64,000 nt of DNA. It comes from Leptolinea sp. UBA5203 (lineage in GTDB: Bacteria; Chloroflexota; Anaerolineae; Anaerolineales; Anaerolineaceae). Of this stretch, positions 25,771 through 35,015 are shown piece after piece. Position 1 is the stretch's first letter, and each line of letters opens with the position of its first letter. Below the pieces are notes generated by a model, which ran no database searches, was not told the origin of the DNA, and saw only the letters and a list, made by a program, of their open reading frames with translations. Both the position numbers and the translations under genes were made by a program. The DNA lies in the NCBI GenBank assembly GCA_002412765.1, contig DHVR01000034.1, positions 99,133-163,132 of the forward strand, given 5' to 3'.

Positions 25771-27447
25771 TCAAGCTGCTTTGCGAGCTTCCGCTTTGAT
25801 GGCTTTCAACCGTTTCATGACATTATTCTCACCACGGCCAAAATAATCATGCAGCTGCCTGTATTCATCAAATAGCCTGTCATACACTTTCTTGGCTTCC
25901 AAATTGGGCTTGAAACTATCTTTTTTCAGTTTTCCCATCACCGGCGCAGCCTCAAAGATGGAATCAAATCCACCGGCTGCTTTTCCGGCGGCCACGGCAC
26001 CGAACATCGCCGAACCTAAAGCGGGTGTTTGTGCAGAACCGGCGACTTTAAATTCCCGTCCGGTTACATCGGCATAAATTTGCATCAGTAATTTATTCTT
26101 CTCAGGAAGTCCGCCGCAAGCTACCAATTCATTGACCGGTACCCCATTGGCTTCCAGGGCTTCAATGATGACCCTTGTGCCGTAGGCAGTGGCTTCGATT
26201 AAAGCGCGGTATATTTCTTCCGGTTTGGTCAGTAAAGTCGCGCCAATCAACAGACCGGTTAGGTCCACATCCACCAATACCGAGCGGTTGCCATTCCACC
26301 AATCCAATGCAACCAGTCCACTTTCTCCGGGTTTCAATTGGGAAGCTTTTTCTTCCAAGAGTTGATGAATGGATTTTCCACCCGCGGCGGCTTCTTCTTG
26401 ATAAGCTGCTGGAACGCAATTCTCGGTAAACCAGGCAAAATGATCCCCCACACAGGATTGTCCAGCTTCGTAGCCAAATAAACCGGGCAGAATGCCATCT
26501 TCCACATACCCGCAAATACCGGGCACCAAATGCTCTTCTTTTCCCAGAACCATATGACAGGTGCTGGTTCCCATAATCATCACCATGCGGCCAGTCTCAG
26601 CCACGGTGGTGGCAGGAACAGCCACATGCGCATCCACATTAGCGACTGCTACGGCAATTCCAGCCTTTAAACCCGTCCATTGAGCAGCCTGCTGTGTCAA
26701 CACTCCCGCTTTATCCCCAATGGCCTTGATGTCCCGGGTCATTTTTTCTTCAATTACATTTTCCAGGCGCGGATCAAGAGCCGCAAAATAGCTTTTATCC
26801 GGGAATCCTTCCCGTTTAGACCACATCGCCTTATAACCGGCGGTGCAGGAATTGCGCGTCTCTACGCCGGTCAACTGCCAGATAACCCAATCCGTGGCTT
26901 CCAACAATCGGTCTGCTGCCGCATAAATCTCCGGCGCTTCATCTAAAATCTGTAACGTCTTGGAGAAAAACCATTCTGAACTGATCTTTCCGCCGTACCG
27001 ATCCAGCCAACCTTCCCCCATATCACGGGCAATTTGATTGATTTTGTCGGCTTCTGGCTGCGCGGAGTGATGTTTCCATAATTTCACCCAGGCATGGGGA
27101 TGATTGCGCCATTCAGGTAAAAAGCATAAAGGTGTGCCGTCCGCTTTGGTAGGCAGCATGGTGCAGGCGGTAAAATCCACCCCAATCCCGATCACATCTT
27201 CAGAAAGTACACCGCTCTCCTGAAGTACCGCAGGAATGGTATGTTTAAACACTTCCAGATAGTCATTCGGATCCTGCAAGGCCCAATCCGGCTCCAGCAG
27301 AATACCGGATTCCGGCAACCGTTCATCAATCACTCTATTCTTATAGGGGTGAACACTCGTTGCGAGTTCCCGACCATCAGCTACATCCACCAGGACAGCC
27401 CGACCGGATTCTGTTCCGAAATCTACCCCAATTGTATATTTCGCCAT
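25771..27447 (-). CDS. araB: Ribulokinase
   Basis: AraB phosphorylates L-ribulose (and some other ketopentoses) with ATP. The 558-residue FGGY-family protein begins YTIGVDFGTESGRAVLVDV, has the MIMGTSTCHMVLG nucleotide region and LVALDWWNGNRSVLVDVDLTG, and the FGGY-signature-like stretch near EALEANGVPVNELVACGGLPEKNKLLMQIYADVTG. Length matches bacterial ribulokinases. The start lies 9 bases after the dehydrogenase stop, so the two are translationally close. Confidence 0.95.
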   Translation of the reverse strand: MAKYTIGVDFGTESGRAVLVDVADGRELATSVHPYKNRVIDERLPESGILLEPDWALQDPNDYLEVFKHTIPAVLQESGVLSEDVIGIGVDFTACTMLPTKADGTPLCFLPEWRNHPHAWVKLWKHHSAQPEADKINQIARDMGEGWLDRYGGKISSEWFFSKTLQILDEAPEIYAAADRLLEATDWVIWQLTGVETRNSCTAGYKAMWSKREGFPDKSYFAALDPRLENVIEEKMTRDIKAIGDKAGVLTQQAAQWTGLKAGIAVAVANVDAHVAVPATTVAETGRMVMIMGTSTCHMVLGKEEHLVPGICGYVEDGILPGLFGYEAGQSCVGDHFAWFTENCVPAAYQEEAAAGGKSIHQLLEEKASQLKPGESGLVALDWWNGNRSVLVDVDLTGLLIGATLLTKPEEIYRALIEATAYGTRVIIEALEANGVPVNELVACGGLPEKNKLLMQIYADVTGREFKVAGSAQTPALGSAMFGAVAAGKAAGGFDSIFEAAPVMGKLKKDSFKPNLEAKKVYDRLFDEYRQLHDYFGRGENNVMKRLKAIKAEARKAA

Positions 27448-27456
27448 AATAACTCC

Positions 27457-28488
27457 TTATTGGACAGGATCCGAGACACCTTCAATTGAAATCACGATTT
27501 TCAAACCATCACGCTTCTGAGCCGTCACAAAGGCTCGAGCGGCTTCATCCAAAGAAAAACGATGTGAAACCAGCGAACGCAGTTCCACTTGCCCCCGCTG
27601 TACAAGCTCAATGGCACGCGGGTAGGTATGCTTCATCCGCCGCACCCACTGTAAAGCCAATCCCTTGCGCCGTACGGTGGCAGCATTGACGCTGGTTCGA
27701 TTATCCGCCGGAATTCCCACCAGGGTCACCCGACCACCGGGTTTCACCAATTCCAGGGCTGTCTCTACGGCGCTGTTATCTCCGGCAACTTCAATTACCA
27801 CATCCAGCCCATTTGCGGGAATCACTTTACGAAGATCATCCAGGTCCTGCATGCCGTTGGCTAGAAAGACATGGTCTGCACCCTGCCCCAAGGCGACCTC
27901 TATCCGATGAGGGAGGATATCGGTCGCCACAATCTGGCCTGCGCCTGCCAAGCGTGCCAGACGAATAATTAATAAACCAATCGGTCCGCAGCCAAAAACA
28001 CCTACAGAATCCCCCGGCTTGATCCCGCTAAGATCCACGGCGTACATCGCCACACCCAGCGGTTCCAACATCACCCCATCGGAAAGGGTGAACCCCTCCG
28101 GTAAGGGGTACAAATTTTCCTCAGGCCAATAAAAATACTCGCAAAGGCCCCCATCTTCGTTTGAATGCCCGGCAAAACGCTGGGTTGGGCAAAGATTTGG
28201 ATTGCCTTCTTTACAAAAATCACATTCGCCGCATGGGATGGATGGATCAATTGCCACCAGCATCCCGGCATACCTGCCGGTTTGAGCAATCCCAGCCATC
28301 TCGTGACCCAATATCAACGGGTGACTTAATTGAGCATCCCCGATTCCGCCATCATCAAACCAGTGCAGATCAGATCCACAAATGCCAACTTCGCCCATAA
28401 GGATCAATACTTCACCAGTTTTTTGCTGCCGAAGCACTTCCTGTTCTACTCGTAATTCACCAGCAGCATGCAGCCGAATTGTTTTCAT
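27457..28488 (-). CDS. Zinc-dependent medium-chain dehydrogenase (sorbitol/polyol type)
   Basis: The 343-residue protein is a medium-chain alcohol dehydrogenase. It has the catalytic-zinc residues in CGSDLHW and GHEMAG, the structural-zinc four-cysteine loop (CGECDFCKEGNPNLC), and the NAD fold GVFGCGPIGLLIIRLARLAGAGQIVATD. The relatives include sorbitol, L-idonate, and L-arabinitol/xylitol dehydrogenases, so a polyol or aldose of the arabinose route is a plausible substrate, but this is inference from position. It lies 9 bases before araB and belongs to the arabinose operon. Confidence 0.9.
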   Translation of the reverse strand: MKTIRLHAAGELRVEQEVLRQQKTGEVLILMGEVGICGSDLHWFDDGGIGDAQLSHPLILGHEMAGIAQTGRYAGMLVAIDPSIPCGECDFCKEGNPNLCPTQRFAGHSNEDGGLCEYFYWPEENLYPLPEGFTLSDGVMLEPLGVAMYAVDLSGIKPGDSVGVFGCGPIGLLIIRLARLAGAGQIVATDILPHRIEVALGQGADHVFLANGMQDLDDLRKVIPANGLDVVIEVAGDNSAVETALELVKPGGRVTLVGIPADNRTSVNAATVRRKGLALQWVRRMKHTYPRAIELVQRGQVELRSLVSHRFSLDEAARAFVTAQKRDGLKIVISIEGVSDPVQ

Positions 28489-28681
28489 TAAATTCCTCGA
28501 TCAGTAATTAATAATTTCCAAATCAAACCAATAAATTCTCGCCATCTCCTGCTTATTACCAGGCATTCCTATTTTCTGTCAGTATTTTCCTGTTTGAACG
28601 AAACAAAATCGTTGATCCTCAGATAGATCCGAGATGGATATGACATACGCATAGAAAACAAACACTTACTCATACCTGAAT

Positions 28682-30205
28682 TTAGGCTTCACTGCCAGCT
28701 ATCGCATGCATTAGAACAGTTTCATCCACCTGACCTTCAAATTCGGTAATTTTCTCTCGGTCACGCAGTACAACAATTCTGTGGCAAGTTCTCAACGTTT
28801 CTTCCAACTCGGATGAAATAAACACGCATGACATTCCATCTTCTGCAAGCGAGAGGACAAGCTTTTGAATCTCTGCTTTTGTACCAACATCAATGCCACG
28901 GGTAGGTTCATCAAGAATTAGCACCTTGGGTTGGGTAGCCAACCATCTGGCAAGAATAACTTTTTGCTGGTTACCACCGCTCAGGTTTTTGACAAGCTGA
29001 TCTGGTGAAGGGGTGGAAATGCTTAATAAAGAAATATATTTATCGGCAATTTCATATTGTTTCCGCAAATTTATGTATTTAAAGGCACCTAAGCGGGCTT
29101 GAAGTGCAATAATGATATTCTCGCGAATGGTCAACTCACCCAGAATACCTTCTGCTTTTCTGTCTTCGGGACAAAGTGCAACACCACGATCAAGAGAACC
29201 AGCAGGTGAGTAATCATCAATTGGAACCCCATCCATCTGGATGGTTCCACTGTCCGGCTTATCTATACCAAACAACAGTTGGGCAATTTCAGTACGACCA
29301 GATCCAAGAAGACCTGTTAGGCCTACTACTTCACCACTATGCAATTCCAAATCGAAAGGTTTTATGGAACCCGCTCTTCCAAGGTTTTTTGTGTCCAAAA
29401 CCGGCTGATCATTTTTTATATATTTACTACTGATGTACTTGTTCTTTGACAACTCATCAAAATCAACCAGGTTTCGTCCAATCATTTTCGTTATCAAATC
29501 AAGTCTTGATAAGGAGGCAGTATCGAATGTGCCTATTAACTTTCCGTTACGTAAAACAGTTGTTCGGTCAGATACATCAAAAATTTGGCTGATAAAATGC
29601 GTAATAAAAATGATCCCCACACCATTATCTTTTAACTTACGCATAATTTTAAATAACTTCTGAGTTTCATTCTCATCCAAACTTGATGTGGGCTCATCCA
29701 AGATTAAGACCTCTGCAGATGAAATTTCAAGTGCCCGGGCAATAGCAACAATTTGTTGAATAGCGGTAGAGTAAACAGCCAAAGGTTGGGTTACATCAAT
29801 ATCAACCTCTAAACCGGCAAGGATTTTTTTTGCCTGAAAATTCATCTCTTTCCAATCAATGCGAGCAAACTTTCTAGGCTCTCTACCAATCAGTATATTT
29901 TCAGCAACAGTTAAGTTAGAACAAAGGTTAACTTCTTGATAAACCGTGCTTATACCCATGGATTGAGCATATTCAGGGGATTTGATGTGAACTACTTCTC
30001 CATCAAATAAGATCCGACCACTATCCTGATGTTCAACACCGGTCATGATTTTAATTAATGTAGATTTACCCGCACCATTTTCACCAACTAAAGTATGAAT
30101 TTCTCCCCTTTTCAGTGTAAAGTCTACGTCTTCCAGGGCTTGTACACCTGGAAAAGACTTGGAGATCCCTTCCAGTACAAAAATATCATTTGTGGATGCT
30201 GCCAT
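28682..30205 (-). CDS. Sugar ABC transporter ATP-binding protein (two ABC domains, YtfR-like)
   Basis: The 507-residue protein carries two ATPase domains. The first has Walker A GENGAGKST, signature-like YSTAIQQIVAIARALE and Walker B VLILDEPTSSLD; the second has LSGGNQQKVILARWL and VLILDEPTRGIDVG. The N-terminal half closely follows YtfR in pattern (VAIARAL ... FITHFISQIFDVSDRTTVLRNG). It energises the permeases encoded upstream (30388, 31352). A 182-base gap to the permease holds no gene. Confidence 0.93.
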   Translation of the reverse strand: MAASTNDIFVLEGISKSFPGVQALEDVDFTLKRGEIHTLVGENGAGKSTLIKIMTGVEHQDSGRILFDGEVVHIKSPEYAQSMGISTVYQEVNLCSNLTVAENILIGREPRKFARIDWKEMNFQAKKILAGLEVDIDVTQPLAVYSTAIQQIVAIARALEISSAEVLILDEPTSSLDENETQKLFKIMRKLKDNGVGIIFITHFISQIFDVSDRTTVLRNGKLIGTFDTASLSRLDLITKMIGRNLVDFDELSKNKYISSKYIKNDQPVLDTKNLGRAGSIKPFDLELHSGEVVGLTGLLGSGRTEIAQLLFGIDKPDSGTIQMDGVPIDDYSPAGSLDRGVALCPEDRKAEGILGELTIRENIIIALQARLGAFKYINLRKQYEIADKYISLLSISTPSPDQLVKNLSGGNQQKVILARWLATQPKVLILDEPTRGIDVGTKAEIQKLVLSLAEDGMSCVFISSELEETLRTCHRIVVLRDREKITEFEGQVDETVLMHAIAGSEA

Positions 30206-30387
30206 TTTTTGTTAACCTCCGACTTCATTAACAGTCTTCGTTTATTTCGATGAAAGGAAGGAGTACAGGCATGACCTCCTCACGTTGATGCAAAGAACCT
30301 GTTTGAGTGCAAATATCTGTTAATAATCAGGTACTTGATTTTTTTTCTTTTTTAAAGGGCAAACTCAATATCAAATTACTTGCATAA

Positions 30388-31389
30388 TTAAGAGTGTTTC
30401 TGCCTCATATAGAAAAGACCTTGAATTCCGATGAAAATTAAGGTTAAAACGCCTACTCCAATCCTGGTCCACCATGAACTTAAAGTACCATTGAATTGAA
30501 GGATGGAGACGATGGTTCCATTAATTAATACACCAAATAACGTACCAATTACATTACCCACACCACCCGTCAGTAGGGTACCCCCGATAACTACGGAAGC
30601 GATTGCATCCAGTTCCATCCCCGGAGCATATCCACCATAACCTGAGAGGAGTGAAATACTGAATACAATCCCAGCCAGGGCAGAACAGAAACCGCCGAAA
30701 GAATAAACGATGAGTTTTGTGCGGGTAACAGGTAACCCCATTAATACTGCAGATTGTTCATTATTTCCAATTGCATAAACAGTGCGGCCAAATCGGGTGT
30801 ATTTTGCCAGGTAGATGACTACCAGCAATAAAATTGGCCCAACGAGGGAAGGAATATAGACATACGCCTTTTCGAAGAATGGAATATGGATTTTCGTTAA
30901 GGCCAGGTATCTGTAGAACGGGTCTGTAATGGTCAAGGAAGAAAGCGTAATAATATACGCCATTCCACGTGTAAAAAAGAGTCCCATTAAAGTCACAATG
31001 AAGGGTTCCACTTTAAGGTATTGGATAATCCATCCCATTACAAATCCAAAAGAAATCCCCATGATCAGCATCAAAGGCATAACAACCGCAGGGCTGACAT
31101 TATTTTTTAATAATGCTGCAGAAGCAGCAGAGGTCAATGCAATCATACCGGCGACAGAAAGATCTATACCCTTGGTTATGATAACAAAAGTCATGCCGAT
31201 AGAAACTATCAACAGGGCTGCAGTATTGATGAAAAGATTAAAAAACACTTGCGGCTTCTGCATGGCAGGATAAAGCTTTCCACCAACAATATAAAGAAGA
31301 ATAAATATCGTGATTGTGGTAAGCAAAGGACCATTAGTTATGAGAAAGGATTTAGTTCGCTGTAACATTTCGTCGTCCTTTTCGTTCAA
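30388..31389 (-). CDS. Sugar ABC transporter permease (YjfF-like)
   Basis: The 333-residue integral membrane protein has the BPD_transp_2 pattern: IVSIGMTFVIITKGIDLSVAGMIALTSA, AIGNNEQSAVLMGLPVTRTKLIVYSFGGFCSALAGIVFSISL, and ELDAIASVVIGGTLLTGGVGNVIGTLFGVLI. It is the second permease of a pair and overlaps the 31352 gene by 38 bases, implying obligate co-expression. Patterns match the furanose importers of the YtfQRT-YjfF family. Confidence 0.92.
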   Translation of the reverse strand: MNEKDDEMLQRTKSFLITNGPLLTTITIFILLYIVGGKLYPAMQKPQVFFNLFINTAALLIVSIGMTFVIITKGIDLSVAGMIALTSAASAALLKNNVSPAVVMPLMLIMGISFGFVMGWIIQYLKVEPFIVTLMGLFFTRGMAYIITLSSLTITDPFYRYLALTKIHIPFFEKAYVYIPSLVGPILLLVVIYLAKYTRFGRTVYAIGNNEQSAVLMGLPVTRTKLIVYSFGGFCSALAGIVFSISLLSGYGGYAPGMELDAIASVVIGGTLLTGGVGNVIGTLFGVLINGTIVSILQFNGTLSSWWTRIGVGVLTLIFIGIQGLFYMRQKHS

Positions 31390-32431
31390 AAAGTCTATTT
31401 AGAATTCGACGAGTGTAATCGGAATATAACAAGATAATTACGAGTACAAGAATGGCTCTGCCGGCTAACAAAGCATTTGCAGGTACACCAAAGGTGTACA
31501 TCGTGATTGTGAAAGTCCAAATAATTAACGCTCCAATCACACTAGCCATCAATGAAAATCGTCCACCTGTCATGAGCGTGCCGCCAATGACAACCGCGAA
31601 GATTGCATCAAGCTCATAGTTCAATCCAATATTATTGGCATCACAACCGTGAATATAAGAACTGAGAATCAGTCCTGCAACAGCGCTGCAAAACCCACAG
31701 AAGGCATAGGCAAATAATCGAATATTTTTTTCGCTGATGCCAGTGTAATAAGATGATTTTGCGCTTACACCTACAGATTCAATAAACAATCCAATTGATG
31801 TTTTTCGAACTAATACCCAAGCAATAATAAAAACTAACAGTACAATATAGATCGAAACTGGGAGTCCTAAAATGAACCCGTTCCCAAACCACCAATAGGG
31901 TTTGTAATAGACAGTCATAATTTGGCCATTCGTGATGAGCTGGGCAATTCCACGACCTGCAACCATCAGAATCAAGGTGGCAACCATTGGTGAAATTTTC
32001 CCACGAGACACTAGAAAACCATTCCATAAACCACATACGGTGCCAGCAGCGATATTGATAATTACTACTAGCCACAAGGGTGTATTTGTCGTATTTGCTG
32101 CGAGAATATCATTTGTAATTAATTCGTTTCCCAGTGCAGGATTAATCAAGACCGTTCCCATAGCCGCTGAAATAGCAATGACAGCACCTACAGAAAGGTC
32201 AACTCCACCAGTTGCAATAACAAGCGTCATACCTAACGCAACCAACATTAATGGAGCTGAATTATTAACAACATCAATTAGATTTCCGTATAAGTGACCA
32301 TCCAGGATTCCAATTTTGAAGAATCCAGGCGCAAAGATTAAATCCACCAAAAAGATCAATAACAATGCAACAATGGGCCAAAATAATCGGTTTTCACGAA
32401 TACGCTTTAATGAAGGAACCTTGATTTGCAT
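31352..32431 (-). CDS. Sugar ABC transporter permease (YtfT-like)
   Basis: The 359-residue permease has MLVALGMTLVIATGGVDLSVGAVIAISAAMGTVLI, SGISEKNIRLFAYAFCGFCSAVAGLI and ELDAIFAVVIGGTLMTGGRFSLMASVIGALI, the same family pattern as its partner. A two-permease arrangement (YtfT/YjfF) is a hallmark of the galactofuranose-type importers, unlike the single permease of AraH. Follows the binding-protein gene after a 201-base gap with a strong stem-loop. Confidence 0.92.
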   Translation of the reverse strand: MQIKVPSLKRIRENRLFWPIVALLLIFLVDLIFAPGFFKIGILDGHLYGNLIDVVNNSAPLMLVALGMTLVIATGGVDLSVGAVIAISAAMGTVLINPALGNELITNDILAANTTNTPLWLVVIINIAAGTVCGLWNGFLVSRGKISPMVATLILMVAGRGIAQLITNGQIMTVYYKPYWWFGNGFILGLPVSIYIVLLVFIIAWVLVRKTSIGLFIESVGVSAKSSYYTGISEKNIRLFAYAFCGFCSAVAGLILSSYIHGCDANNIGLNYELDAIFAVVIGGTLMTGGRFSLMASVIGALIIWTFTITMYTFGVPANALLAGRAILVLVIILLYSDYTRRILNRLFERKGRRNVTAN

Positions 32432-32550
32432 ACATCACCTGTTATTTCAGAAAATAGTCTGAATATCCAGTTTATCTTTCGTTTCACCTATCCAATAGTA
32501 TCCTTGTCTTCGATGGTTTGATCCATTTTCAGCAACTAATCGGTAGGTGG

Positions 32551-32583
32551 GTGAGAAGCACTTTAAAGTAAAGTGCTTCTCAC
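32551..32583. other. Stem-loop between binding-protein and permease genes
   Basis: GTGAGAAGCACTTT (32551-32564) pairs perfectly over 14 bases with AAAGTGCTTCTCAC (32570-32583). A second hairpin lies at 32593-32618. Neither has a T-tract on the minus strand, so these look like mRNA-stabilising or attenuating elements that let the binding protein be made in excess over the membrane parts. Confidence 0.6.
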
Positions 32584-32632
32584 CATTTGTTTACATGAAA
32601 GTCATTCGTCTTTCATGTGTAGGTTGAAAGAT

Positions 32633-33667
32633 CTAGTACTGTCGGCTTGGCAGTAATTCAGCAGCGTTGTCAGGATAGTAAACAGTCTCATTGGTTAAGG
32701 TTTCGGGGTCGACTGTGCCACCATTGACCAAGGTCAAAGCCATTTCCATTACCTGAGGTCCAAGGAGAGGATTACATTCGACATCAGCCTGTACCCAACC
32801 ATCGATCATCAGTTGGAATCCACCACGGGTACCATCAACGGAGACAACTTTGATATCGCCGGGTTTTAAACCAGCAGCTTTCATAGCTTCAACAGCACCG
32901 ATTGCCATATTGTCATTGTGAATGAAGGCACCATCAATCTGACCAGCATATTTCTTTAAGAAGGCTTCCATTACTGGTTTTCCTTCAGCGGTAGTGAAGT
33001 TACCGGTCTGGGAGTCGATGATTTCGATATTTGAATTGAGGTTCATGCGGAAGCCTTCTGCGCGGCCAACAGCAGCGCCAGAACCAGTGGTTCCACTCAG
33101 CTCAATGATCTTGCCGCCATCGGGCAGGAGTTTGTTCATTTCATCGGCAGCTTTCTGACCTTCCAGAACCATATCGGAACCGATGTGAGCAGCATACAAA
33201 GATTTGTCAGCGGAGACGGATCGGTCAACGATAATAACAGGAATACCGGCATCTTGGGCTTCGGTTAAGACTGCATCCCAACCATCTTCAACAACTGGGG
33301 GCAGAGCAATAACATCGACACCCTGCTGGATGCAGGTACGCATAGCAGAAATCTGATTTTCCTGTTTTTGTTGTGCATCAGAGAAGATCAATTTGACGCC
33401 CAATTTCTCTGCAGTTTCCTTGAAGGATGCAGTATTCGCAGTACGCCAGTCGCTCTCAGCACCTAATTGCGGGTAGCAAACGGTCAGATCAGCATAGGTT
33501 TTTGCTGCAGGGGCAGCGGCAGCGGGAGCTTCAGCTGCGGGGGCTTCGGTTGCTGCGGGAGCTGCGGGGGCTACGGGTGCAGGGGCTGGGGTAGCTGCTT
33601 GACCACAAGCAGATAACAGCATGGAAAGGGCAACGATCATCACGATAACTAACTTAAAATGTTTCAT
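32633..33667 (-). CDS. Sugar ABC transporter substrate-binding lipoprotein (YtfQ-like)
   Basis: The 344-residue protein has a lipoprotein signal (LSMLLSACGQ), a Pro/Ala-rich linker (residues ~22-55) and a periplasmic-binding-protein type I domain. Diagnostic stretches shared with YtfQ are QLGAESDWRTANTASFKE, QQKQENQISAMRTCIQQGVDVIALPPVVEDGWDAVL, VDRSVSADKSLYAAHIGSDMVLEG, and IHNDNMAIGAVEAMKAAGLKPGDI. Sugar is bound outside the membrane and delivered to the permease pair. YtfQ binds galactofuranose; the linked arabinose enzymes suggest arabinofuranose here, an inference. AGGAGAG precedes the ATG. Confidence 0.93.
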   Translation of the reverse strand: MKHFKLVIVMIVALSMLLSACGQAATPAPAPVAPAAPAATEAPAAEAPAAAAPAAKTYADLTVCYPQLGAESDWRTANTASFKETAEKLGVKLIFSDAQQKQENQISAMRTCIQQGVDVIALPPVVEDGWDAVLTEAQDAGIPVIIVDRSVSADKSLYAAHIGSDMVLEGQKAADEMNKLLPDGGKIIELSGTTGSGAAVGRAEGFRMNLNSNIEIIDSQTGNFTTAEGKPVMEAFLKKYAGQIDGAFIHNDNMAIGAVEAMKAAGLKPGDIKVVSVDGTRGGFQLMIDGWVQADVECNPLLGPQVMEMALTLVNGGTVDPETLTNETVYYPDNAAELLPSRQY

Positions 33668-33699
33668 TTTCTACTCTCCTTTGATTTGTTTGATTGTGC

Positions 33700-33705
33700 A
33701 TTATA
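33700..33705 (-). promoter_or_regulatory. Candidate -10 element for the importer operon
   Basis: TATAAT on the minus strand lies 33 bases before the binding-protein start. No consensus -35 is found 16-18 bases upstream, which suggests an activator- or repressor-controlled promoter. ACTTGC/GCAAGT arms separated by 18 bases lie upstream near 33760-33790. Confidence 0.45.
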
Positions 33706-33824
33706 ATTAGGGATGCGCAAATGCTCTTGGAAACCCAAGGGTGTTCGCCTTCAGGGAGTACTTGCATGGACGACGAATCTACAGCAAGTGCTTCCTTTTT
33801 TTCCTTTTTCTTCAATCACGCGAC

Positions 33825-34883
33825 TTATTTTCTATCTACCTCCTTCTGGCGTAGTGAGCTTTCGCGAATCACAAGCGTGGGTGTTAAGACGATGGTTTGC
33901 GATTCTTCAATCTCGATGCCACTCTGATTCGCCTCGATTATTTTGATCACTTCCTGTACAGCTACCGTACCTAACTCGTGCTGATCTTGATGCATGGTGG
34001 TTAATGGTGGGGTAAAATACGCAGCTTCGGCGATATCGTCAAACCCCACAATGGCGATATCCTGAGGAATTCGTAATGCTTTTTGACACGCAAATTGGGT
34101 GACGCCAAGAGCCATTTGATCATTGGACACAAACACTGCATCCATTTCAGGATACTGGTTATAGAGCTTCTCAAAGGCGGGAACCGCACTGGAAGAAGAC
34201 CAATTCCCTTCAACCTGGTGGTGATCCTGCACTACTATTCCGGCTTCGGTCAACACATCTTTCCAGGCTGCCATTCGTTGGCGAGCTTCCCACCAATCCA
34301 ATGGGCCGGAGATATGACCGATATGCCGGTATCCCTGTTCGACCAAGTGCTCAACAGCGATACGCCCTCCTTGATAATTGTTAATGGAAACTACAGAAAC
34401 CCCTTCGCGCGGCTCCATAGCCAGATATAGAATGGGGATGGGTAGGTCAATGGAGAGATCATTCACCCAGGCACGATTGTCGCCAATTTCAGGAACCGCC
34501 CAAATAATCCCATCCACATGCATGGCATAAAGAGCGTTCAACTGGGGGATAACATCGTTGGCATGAAAATGAGCCAGTTCTTTCAATAACAAAGAATATC
34601 CGGCAGCTTCAGCCGCGCTGGCAATACCATTTAAAGTTCGGGATGGTCCAATATACTTCAAACCTGCCGTGACCACACCCAGGGTAAAACTGCGCTGCTG
34701 AATCAAACTGCGCGCAATAGCACTGGGTCGGTAACCCAAATCCTTGATGATTTGTTGTACCCGCACCCGGGTTTCGTCTGATACATCGGGGCGGCCATTA
34801 ACCACACGAGAAACCGTTTGCGTGGATACGCCTGCAGCAGAGGCAACTTCTTTGATAGTAGATCTTTTGGTGTTAGCCTGCAT
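33825..34883 (-). CDS. LacI-family transcriptional regulator
   Basis: The 352-residue protein has a LacI helix-turn-helix (STIKEVASAAGVSTQTVSRVVNGRPDVSDETRVRVQQII), the hinge LGYRPSAIARSL, and a periplasmic-binding-type ligand domain (GFDDIAEAAYFTPPLTTMHQD). It stands at the head of the arabinose importer and catabolic genes on the same strand, and is likely the local regulator, with sugar as the expected ligand. Its own promoter overlaps a perfect inverted repeat, consistent with autoregulation. Confidence 0.95.
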   Translation of the reverse strand: MQANTKRSTIKEVASAAGVSTQTVSRVVNGRPDVSDETRVRVQQIIKDLGYRPSAIARSLIQQRSFTLGVVTAGLKYIGPSRTLNGIASAAEAAGYSLLLKELAHFHANDVIPQLNALYAMHVDGIIWAVPEIGDNRAWVNDLSIDLPIPILYLAMEPREGVSVVSINNYQGGRIAVEHLVEQGYRHIGHISGPLDWWEARQRMAAWKDVLTEAGIVVQDHHQVEGNWSSSSAVPAFEKLYNQYPEMDAVFVSNDQMALGVTQFACQKALRIPQDIAIVGFDDIAEAAYFTPPLTTMHQDQHELGTVAVQEVIKIIEANQSGIEIEESQTIVLTPTLVIRESSLRQKEVDRK

Positions 34884-34914
34884 GGAAAGTTTAACCCCGA
34901 GCGATTTAGTTGAT

Positions 34915-34950
34915 GTTATCGATCCCGTTATCGTTCACGGGATCGATAAC
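34915..34950. promoter_or_regulatory. Putative operator at the lacI-type regulator promoter
   Basis: GTTATCGATCCCG (34915-34927) and CGGGATCGATAAC (34938-34950) form a perfect 13-base inverted repeat with a 10-base spacer that itself holds another GTTATCG half-site. It starts right after the predicted -10 (34951-34956) so a bound repressor would block the start of transcription. Confidence 0.6.
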
Positions 34951-34979
34951 ATAGTAGCAGATTAAAATTGGCTAAACAA
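34951..34979 (-). promoter_or_regulatory. Promoter of the LacI-type regulator
   Basis: On the minus strand, -35 TTGTTT (34979-34974) and -10 TACTAT (34956-34951) are separated by 17 bases. Expected start falls inside the operator-like palindrome. Confidence 0.6.
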
Positions 34980-34980
34980 G

Positions 34981-35015
34981 CGATGAATGTCATATGGACT
35001 ACATGACATTCATCG
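34981..35015. promoter_or_regulatory. Second inverted repeat upstream of the regulator promoter
   Basis: CGATGAATGTCAT (34981-34993) and ATGACATTCATCG (35003-35015) pair perfectly over 13 bases. It abuts the -35 from upstream, a position used by activator or looping sites. No T-tract follows, so it is not an obvious terminator. Confidence 0.5.

Noticed and set aside
30228..30272. A 14-codon minus-strand peptide before the ABC ATPase gene with AGGAGG upstream
   Set aside because: The ribosome site is only 2 bases from the ATG, too close for normal initiation, and no regulatory codons are evident.
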